Shown here: piece after piece, positions 33,613 to 38,193 of the stretch | Position numbering within the stretch: position 1 is the stretch's first letter | How the letters are laid out: each line of letters opens with the position of its first letter | Assembly (NCBI GenBank): GCA_030530685.1 | Contig: JAUMUM010000023.1 | Location: forward strand, 1-38,193 | Source of the DNA: Actinomycetaceae bacterium | GTDB lineage: Bacteria; Actinomycetota; Actinomycetes; Actinomycetales; Actinomycetaceae | Reading direction: 5' to 3' | Length of the DNA: 38,193 nt | Program-made: the position numbers and the translations under genes | Notes under the pieces: model-generated | What the model was told of the DNA's origin: nothing | The model's input: only the letters and a program-made list of their open reading frames with translations | The model's database searches: none

Positions 33613-34527
33613 CTACTCGATCCCCGGCAGCGCGCCTGCCCGCTCGACCTCGTCCGAGGTCTGGTAGAGCGAGCACCCGTAGGAGACGATTGCCTCGCGT
33701 GCCTCGTCGTCGGCCGAGGCGCTAACGGCCACGAGCCGGTTGGTCAGCATCGACAGCCCCTTCGATGTCGGCGTCTGATCGCCGTCAAGTTCGGGAGGGG
33801 CCGCGACGGCCGGACGCTTGTCCTTGGCGCCGGACTCCAGCATGGACGACTGCAGGGCCGTAATCGATTCGATCCTCTGCGAGGCGGCCTGGCGCGCGGT
33901 GGCGTCGAGGCTGGCGGCGTCGGTCTCCATCCACTGGCGCGCGTACTCGGCCACGTCCAGCGACTTGGAGTCGGCCGCGGCCTTGCCCGCCGCCTGCGGG
34001 TCGGCCTGGCCGCACGTCGCCGTACCACCCAGAGTCTTGGAGGCGTCGACGGCCGCCAGGCGGGAGCTGAGGGCGATGGAGACGTAGGTCGGCCTATCGC
34101 TTTCCTCCGCGCTCGAGGCGGCGCGAAGTGACGAGGACGAAAGGTCGTCGAGCATCGCCACGATGTCGGGATCATCGGGAGGCGCCGTGTTCACCGCGGG
34201 GTTGGTCTGCCCCGACGGCGCGCCGGTGGGCCATGGTTCCCATACCCCTCCCAGGGCGTCCTCGTATGCCCGTGCGCGCTTTTCGATGCTCGCGTAGAGG
34301 CCGACCTCGGGATGCTGGGCTGAAAGCGAACTGGCTGTCTGGCGCAGGCGGGCCGCCTTGGTGGCCAGATTCTGGCGCGCTTGCTCGGAAACGGAGGCCT
34401 TGGTGGGCGTGAGGTCCTGATTGTCCAAGCGTGTGCCCGCCGCCAGGAGCGTCGCGACGAGGGCGATTGCGGCCACGATGGCCACGCCGGGGAACAACCA
34501 TTTGGAGCCTGAGCCTGCGCGAATCAT
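33613..34527 (-). CDS. Membrane-anchored hypothetical protein
   Basis: I do not recognise a specific family. The 304-residue protein has a basic start (MIRAGSGSK), one hydrophobic segment at ~10-29 (signal anchor or signal peptide), then a soluble Ala/Ser/Asp/Thr-rich, mostly helical extracytoplasmic region. Two cysteines outside the anchor (ATCGQA, ~residue 170, and YGCSLYQ near the end) could form a disulfide. It lies on the opposite strand between proS and rimP, the position of the alanine-rich genes Rv2843-Rv2844 in Mycobacterium, so orthology in place is plausible though not proven. Its start and the rimP start are 48 bp apart and divergent. Confidence 0.7.
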   Translation of the reverse strand: MIRAGSGSKWLFPGVAIVAAIALVATLLAAGTRLDNQDLTPTKASVSEQARQNLATKAARLRQTASSLSAQHPEVGLYASIEKRARAYEDALGGVWEPWPTGAPSGQTNPAVNTAPPDDPDIVAMLDDLSSSSLRAASSAEESDRPTYVSIALSSRLAAVDASKTLGGTATCGQADPQAAGKAAADSKSLDVAEYARQWMETDAASLDATARQAASQRIESITALQSSMLESGAKDKRPAVAAPPELDGDQTPTSKGLSMLTNRLVAVSASADDEAREAIVSYGCSLYQTSDEVERAGALPGIE

Positions 34528-34563
34528 GGAACCATCTTGCCACGTCTTATTCGGCTTTCTAGG

Positions 34564-34569
34564 TAGGCT
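34564..34569 (+). promoter_or_regulatory. Candidate -10 box for a leaderless rimP transcript
   Basis: TAGGCT fits TANNNT and lies exactly six bases (GAAGTC) before the rimP ATG at 34576. No ribosome-binding sequence is present upstream of that ATG. No well-spaced -35 is evident; TTGCCA at 34537-34542 is 21 bp away. Confidence 0.45.
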
Positions 34570-34575
34570 GAAGTC

Positions 34576-35151
34576 ATGGCATCACCAAAGAGGACTCGCG
34601 CGGCGGGTCGCAAAGACGGGAATGGGGCTTCGAAGAAGGCTCGCCCGACGGGGCGCGACGATCGCAGCAGCGCGCTCGCCGATCGGATCGGTAAGGAAAT
34701 CGAATCCATTGTCGACTCCAATGACCTGTACCTGGAGGACGTGAAAATTGGGCGATCCGGCACGCGAACGGTCGTCAAGGTCACGGTCGATCTGCCATCT
34801 GGCCCCGGAGGTGTCGACTCGGACACTCTGACGGAGGTATCCCGGGCGATTTCTTCCCGCCTGGACGATGTCGACCTCGTTGAGGGCACGTACACGTTGG
34901 AGGTGTCCACTCCGGGCGCCGAGCGCGATCTCGTCGAGCCGCGGCATTTTTCGAGGGCGCAGGGACGCCTCGTTCAGTGCGATCTCGGCGAGAGGGGTAG
35001 CATCACCGGTCGCCTGGAGGCGGTAGCCGGTGATAACGTGACCATTCGTGTAGATGGCAGCGAGAAAATCATTGACATATCGCAGATTGCAAGCGCACGG
35101 GTCAAGGTGGAGCTTGGCAAAACTGGGGCGCACACACGTGAGGGGGAATGA
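34576..35151 (+). CDS. rimP: Ribosome maturation factor RimP
   Basis: RimP assists 30S subunit assembly. The 191-residue protein starts with a Lys/Arg/Ser-rich tail (~residues 1-35), longer than in E. coli, then the N-terminal domain (LADRIGKEIESIVDSNDLYLEDVKIGRSGTRTVVKVTVD in parts), DSDTLTEVSRAISSRLDD, and the characteristic YTLEVSTPGAERDLVEPRHFSRAQGR segment (in parts) leading to the C-terminal SH3-like domain. Its stop is 4 bp upstream of the nusA GTG, and it heads the rimP-nusA-ylxR-infB unit found widely in bacteria. Confidence 0.95.
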   Translation: MASPKRTRAAGRKDGNGASKKARPTGRDDRSSALADRIGKEIESIVDSNDLYLEDVKIGRSGTRTVVKVTVDLPSGPGGVDSDTLTEVSRAISSRLDDVDLVEGTYTLEVSTPGAERDLVEPRHFSRAQGRLVQCDLGERGSITGRLEAVAGDNVTIRVDGSEKIIDISQIASARVKVELGKTGAHTREGE

Positions 35152-35155
35152 AGCT

Positions 35156-36154
35156 GTGGATATCCAGATGAACGAGCTTCGCATTGTTGAAAGCGAGCTC
35201 GGCATAAGCGTCGACGTCATCGTCCAAGCGATTGAAGACGCTCTGCTTCACGCCTATTTGCGCGTTCCGGGAGCGGTCCGCGGCGCGCGAGTCGAGATGG
35301 ACCGCACCACGGGCAAGGTTACGGTTTACGCGCCTGAGGTCGACGAGGATGGCGAGGTCATCGGCGAATTCGACGATACGCCGAGTGATTTCGGGCGCAT
35401 TGCCACGTCAACGGCGCGCTCGATCATTGCCCAGCGCCTGCGCGATGCCGAGGCGGACCGCGTGCTCGGCTCCTTCAAAGGCAAGCAGGGGGAGGTCGTC
35501 TCCGGCGTCGTCCAGCAGAATGCCCGCAAGGACAGTCGCGATGTGCTTGTCGACGTCGGCGAACACGAGGCGATCCTCAGGGCCGAGGAGCAGGTTCCCA
35601 CGGAGCGCTTCCGCCACGGCGACAATATCCGCGCCCTCGTGCTCGAGGTGACGGTGGGCTCGAGGGGTGCCTCCGTCCGGTTGTCGCGAACGCACCCGGA
35701 CTTCGTCCGTCGGCTCTTCGAGCTCGAGGTTCCCGAGATCCAGGAGGGCACGGTCGAGATCGTCGCCGTGGCCCGCGAAGCCGGACACCGTTCCAAGGTG
35801 GCCGTGTGGTCCGCGCAGTCGGATATCAACGCCAAGGGTGCATGCATCGGTCACAACGGGCAGCGCGTGCGCGCGGTGACCACCGAGTTGGGCGGAGAGA
35901 AAATCGATATCGTCGACTATGACGATGACCCGGCGCGCTTCGTTGCGGCGGCTCTTTCGCCGGCGCTCGTGCTGCGCGTTGACATCCTCAGTAAGGATCA
36001 GCGCCTGGCCCGTGCCATCGTCCCGGACGAGCAGACGTCACTGGCCATCGGCAAGGAGGCGCAGAACGTGCGTCTGGCGGCCAAGCTGACCGGGTGGTCC
36101 ATCGATATCCGCAAGGAATCGCAGGATCCTGGCCCGGAGTCGCCGTCGCGCTAA
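35156..36154 (+). CDS. nusA: Transcription termination/antitermination factor NusA
   Basis: NusA binds RNA polymerase and modulates pausing, termination and antitermination. The 332-residue protein has the N-terminal polymerase-binding domain (MNELRIVESELGISVDVIVQAIEDALLHAYLR in parts), an S1 domain (~110-180, EVVSGVVQQNARKDSRDVLVDVG), and two KH domains (GACIGHNGQRVRAVTTELGGEKIDIV at ~225-250; TSLAIGKEAQNVRLAAKLTGWSIDI near the end). The C-terminal acidic repeats of E. coli NusA are absent, as in other Actinobacteria. GTG 35156 follows GAGGGGG; ATG 35168 is the alternative. Confidence 0.95.
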   Translation: MDIQMNELRIVESELGISVDVIVQAIEDALLHAYLRVPGAVRGARVEMDRTTGKVTVYAPEVDEDGEVIGEFDDTPSDFGRIATSTARSIIAQRLRDAEADRVLGSFKGKQGEVVSGVVQQNARKDSRDVLVDVGEHEAILRAEEQVPTERFRHGDNIRALVLEVTVGSRGASVRLSRTHPDFVRRLFELEVPEIQEGTVEIVAVAREAGHRSKVAVWSAQSDINAKGACIGHNGQRVRAVTTELGGEKIDIVDYDDDPARFVAAALSPALVLRVDILSKDQRLARAIVPDEQTSLAIGKEAQNVRLAAKLTGWSIDIRKESQDPGPESPSR

Positions 36155-36205
36155 ACGTGTGCCGATCCTCTCGGCATCCGCGCGGCACGAGGTCAATAAA
36201 AGCGC

Positions 36206-36211
36206 TAAGAT
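36206..36211 (+). promoter_or_regulatory. Possible -10 box upstream of ylxR
   Basis: TAAGAT sits 33 bp upstream of the ylxR start in a short AT-rich run (ATAAAAGCGCTAAGAT). A matching -35 is not seen. A secondary promoter inside the rimP-infB unit is plausible but weakly supported. Confidence 0.28.
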
Positions 36212-36244
36212 ACCCTAGGACATCCGTGGTCGAGGGGAGGTGCA

Positions 36245-36541
36245 GTGTCTCCCAATCCTCGCACCTGCATAGGGTGCAGAACCAGGGATGAACGCTCACG
36301 CCTCGTTCGTGTGGTGGCGAAGAATAAGGCGGCGATCGTGGACGAACGGGCTATCCTGCCCGGCAGGGGTGCGTGGATTCACCCGAACCTCGCCTGTCTC
36401 GATCGTGCCCTTGGCACCAGGGCCTTTGACAGGGCCCTGAGAGTGCCGAGTCTCGACGTCGCCTCGCTTGCTGCGTGGCGGGAAGCCAGAACGGGCGGCA
36501 CACGAGTGCCGCTCCAGACCGAGAAACAAGAAAGCGGGTAG
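36245..36541 (+). CDS. ylxR: YlxR family RNA-binding protein
   Basis: YlxR (DUF448) is a small, basic, probably RNA- or nucleoid-associated protein encoded between nusA and infB in many bacteria. This 98-residue copy starts NPRTCIGCRTRDERSRLVR with the CxxC pair, and includes the family's GRGAWIHPN motif near residue 40. The GTG at 36245 is preceded by GGAGG with a short 4-nt spacer. It is downstream of nusA by 90 bp, and infB follows after 89 bp. Confidence 0.92.
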   Translation: MSPNPRTCIGCRTRDERSRLVRVVAKNKAAIVDERAILPGRGAWIHPNLACLDRALGTRAFDRALRVPSLDVASLAAWREARTGGTRVPLQTEKQESG

Positions 36542-36630
36542 AAAGCCGATGGGCACCCGATGAGTACCCAGCGATGAGCTGCCAGCAATAGGGGCCGGTG
36601 CTTGGCACAGGCCCGTCGAGAAGGAGAACT

Positions 36631-38193
36631 GTGGCCAAGGTCCGCGTCCATGAGCTCGCCAAGGAACTGGGCATCACGAGTAAGAAGCTGCTCGAAGTGC
36701 TCAAGGAGAGTGGCGAATTCGTCAAATCAGCCTCGTCTACGATCGAGGCACCCGTCGTGCGCAAGGCGCACGAGTACCTCGAGGCTCACCCCGAGCTGCT
36801 CGAGAAGAAATCATCCAAGAAGTCCGGCAAGGCACAGGGCAAGGAAAAGTCCGAATCGATTAATCCTCCGGAGAGGAAACCCGAGTCTGGCGCGAGCGAG
36901 CCGAAACCCGCCCGCGACGAGGGCAGAGCCGCGTCCGCCCCGAGCGCTCCCAAGCCTGGCCCGAAGAATCAGGCTTCGGTTGAAGCGCAGGGTGCCGCTA
37001 CCGGGGGTGGCGAGCAGGAGCAGTCGACGGCGAAGCCTGCCGCACCCAAACCCAGCGGCCCCAAGCCGGCCGCCCCGAAGCCGAGCGCTCCCGTGCCCAG
37101 CCCCGCCCAGGCGGCCAAGCAGGCGCAGTCCAGGCAGGCCGGAGGCAAGCAGGGAGCCAAACCGTCCGCTCCCAAGCCGGGCCAGCGGGGCAATCGCCCG
37201 ACGCCGGGCCCGCGTCCCGGCGGCAAGCAGGGCGGCGCCCCGCGCCCCGGAAACAATCCCTTCGCTCCCGCCCAGGGAATGCCTCGGCCCGCGGCGAAGC
37301 CCGGACCTCGCCCGGGCAACAATCCCTTTGCCTCGGCCCAGGGCATGCCCCGTCCGGGAGGCGGGGGAACACGTGGCCAGTCGTCGGGCGCGCGGCCCCG
37401 CCCGGGTGCGCCGCGTCCGAATCCGAGCATGATGCCCGACCGCTCGAGCGCCCAGCCGGCGACGGCGGGCCGCGGCGGTTCCAGGCGCGGTGGTGGCCCC
37501 GGTGGCCGCAGCGGCCCCGGCGGTGGCTTCACCCGTTCGGGCGGCAAGTCGCGCGGCGGATCGACGGCCGGTGCCTTCGGGCGCCAGGGCGGGCGCCCCT
37601 CGCGCGGCCGCAAATCCAAGAGGACAAAGCGCGAAGAGTGGGAGTCTCAAGCATCGCCGATGGTCGCGGGCGTCGAGGTGCCCAGGGGCGACGGCTCGAC
37701 CGTCGTGCGCGTGCGCGCCGGGGCCTCGCTCGCCGACTTCGCCGAGCGCATTGGCGCCAATCCCGCCGCGTTGATCACGGTCCTGTTCCGCATGGGGGAG
37801 ATGGCCACCGTCAACCAGTCGCTCGACGAGGACACCTTCAAGCTGCTGGGTGCCGAGCTCGGTTACGACGTCCAGATCCTCTCGCCGGAAGACGAGGACC
37901 GGGAGATCCTCGAATCCTTCGACATCGACCTTCAGGCCGAGCAGGCCAAGGAGGACGACGAGAACCTCCGGCCACGCCCGCCGGTCGTGACGGTCATGGG
38001 TCACGTCGACCATGGAAAGACCAAGCTGCTCGACGCCATACGCCATGCCCAGGTCATCGAGACCGAGCACGGTGGCATCACGCAGCACATCGGCGCATAC
38101 CAGGTCCGCCTGGACTACGAGGGCGAGGACCGGGCCATCACGTTCATCGATACACCCGGCCACGAGGCCTTCACCCAGATGCGCGCCCGAGGA
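36631..38193 (+). CDS. infB: Translation initiation factor IF-2, N-terminal part (runs off the window)
   Basis: IF-2 delivers initiator fMet-tRNA to the 30S subunit. The 521 residues present contain a first IF2 N-terminal domain (~3-55, [19 protein letters not shown]), a long Pro/Ala/Gly/Arg-rich, presumably flexible region (~75-340, with NNPFA-x-AQGMPRP twice, 66 bp apart), a second N-terminal-type domain at ~357-418 and the start of the G domain: G1 GHVDHGKT at 457-464 and G3 DTPGHEAF at 507-514. GTG 36631 follows AAGGAGAA. The gene is cut by the right edge of the window inside the GTPase domain; this is a boundary effect, not a true truncation. Confidence 0.97.
   Translation, partial: MAKVRVHELAKELGITSKKLLEVLKESGEFVKSASSTIEAPVVRKAHEYLEAHPELLEKKSSKKSGKAQGKEKSESINPPERKPESGASEPKPARDEGRAASAPSAPKPGPKNQASVEAQGAATGGGEQEQSTAKPAAPKPSGPKPAAPKPSAPVPSPAQAAKQAQSRQAGGKQGAKPSAPKPGQRGNRPTPGPRPGGKQGGAPRPGNNPFAPAQGMPRPAAKPGPRPGNNPFASAQGMPRPGGGGTRGQSSGARPRPGAPRPNPSMMPDRSSAQPATAGRGGSRRGGGPGGRSGPGGGFTRSGGKSRGGSTAGAFGRQGGRPSRGRKSKRTKREEWESQASPMVAGVEVPRGDGSTVVRVRAGASLADFAERIGANPAALITVLFRMGEMATVNQSLDEDTFKLLGAELGYDVQILSPEDEDREILESFDIDLQAEQAKEDDENLRPRPPVVTVMGHVDHGKTKLLDAIRHAQVIETEHGGITQHIGAYQVRLDYEGEDRAITFIDTPGHEAFTQMRARG

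Noticed and set aside
36811-38163. 450-codon minus-strand open frame opposite infB
   Set aside because: Gly/Ala/Arg-rich mirror of the infB low-complexity region; not a gene.
1-38193. tRNA, rRNA, insertion sequence or prophage genes
   Set aside because: No cloverleaf-like TTC-containing arm, transposase motif or phage structural gene was recognised on either strand; the only recombinase is the chromosomal XerC.

Overview
The window is high-GC actinobacterial chromosome. It carries one long block of housekeeping genes on the + strand, with three islands of less conserved genes set into it. The backbone order is yraN-comM-dprA-xerC, M23 peptidase, rpsB-tsf, pyrH-frr-cdsA-rlmN, dxr-rseP-ispG-GNAT, proS, rimP-nusA-ylxR-infB. 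From memory this is the gene order of Mycobacterium and other Actinobacteria, including the alanine-rich gene on the opposite strand between proS and rimP. GTG/TTG starts are frequent and several starts look leaderless. A UPF0237/UPF0210 gene pair suggests Actinomycetaceae or a relative; that family-level placement is inference.

Layout. 1-262 is a repeat-rich noncoding edge. 263-979 (-) is a B3/B4 domain protein. 1126-5444 (+) is yraN, comM, dprA, xerC (DNA uptake, processing and recombination). 5552-8624 (+) is a sugar-kinase plus glycerol-1-phosphate dehydrogenase-type cassette behind its own promoter, which carries a CRP/GlxR-like site. 8796-9392 (-) is an exported M23 peptidase. 9745-11525 (+) is rpsB-tsf. 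11973-17638 (-) holds UPF0210, an ACT protein, an NAD(P)-binding protein and a COG3044-type ATPase, separated by unusually long noncoding stretches with hairpins, a palindrome and short repeats. 18011-21331 (+) is a giant low-complexity, 8-TM protein divergent from the ATPase. 21445-27925 (+) is a tightly coupled run: pyrH, frr, cdsA, rlmN, a DivIVA-repeat protein, dxr, rseP. 28094-29185 (+) is an internally duplicated 8-TM protein. 29356-33384 (+) is ispG, GNAT, proS. 33613-34527 (-) is a membrane-anchored hypothetical. 34576 to the right edge is rimP, nusA, ylxR and the first part of infB.

How the genes work together. Most of the window serves translation (rpsB, tsf, frr, proS, rimP, nusA, ylxR, infB, rlmN), the MEP isoprenoid pathway (dxr, ispG), phospholipid and nucleotide precursors (cdsA, pyrH), envelope proteolysis (rseP, M23) and recombination (comM, dprA, xerC). 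No tRNA, rRNA, insertion sequence, prophage, cas gene or convincing CRISPR array was seen.

The best candidates for undescribed biology are: the COG3044-type ATPase and divergent giant membrane protein, with the repeat-bearing 808-bp stretch beside the ATPase; the duplicated GPxTTW 8-TM protein; and the predicted regulatory sites (18-bp palindrome, 11-bp direct repeats, CRP-like site). All are hypotheses read from sequence alone; no searches were run.
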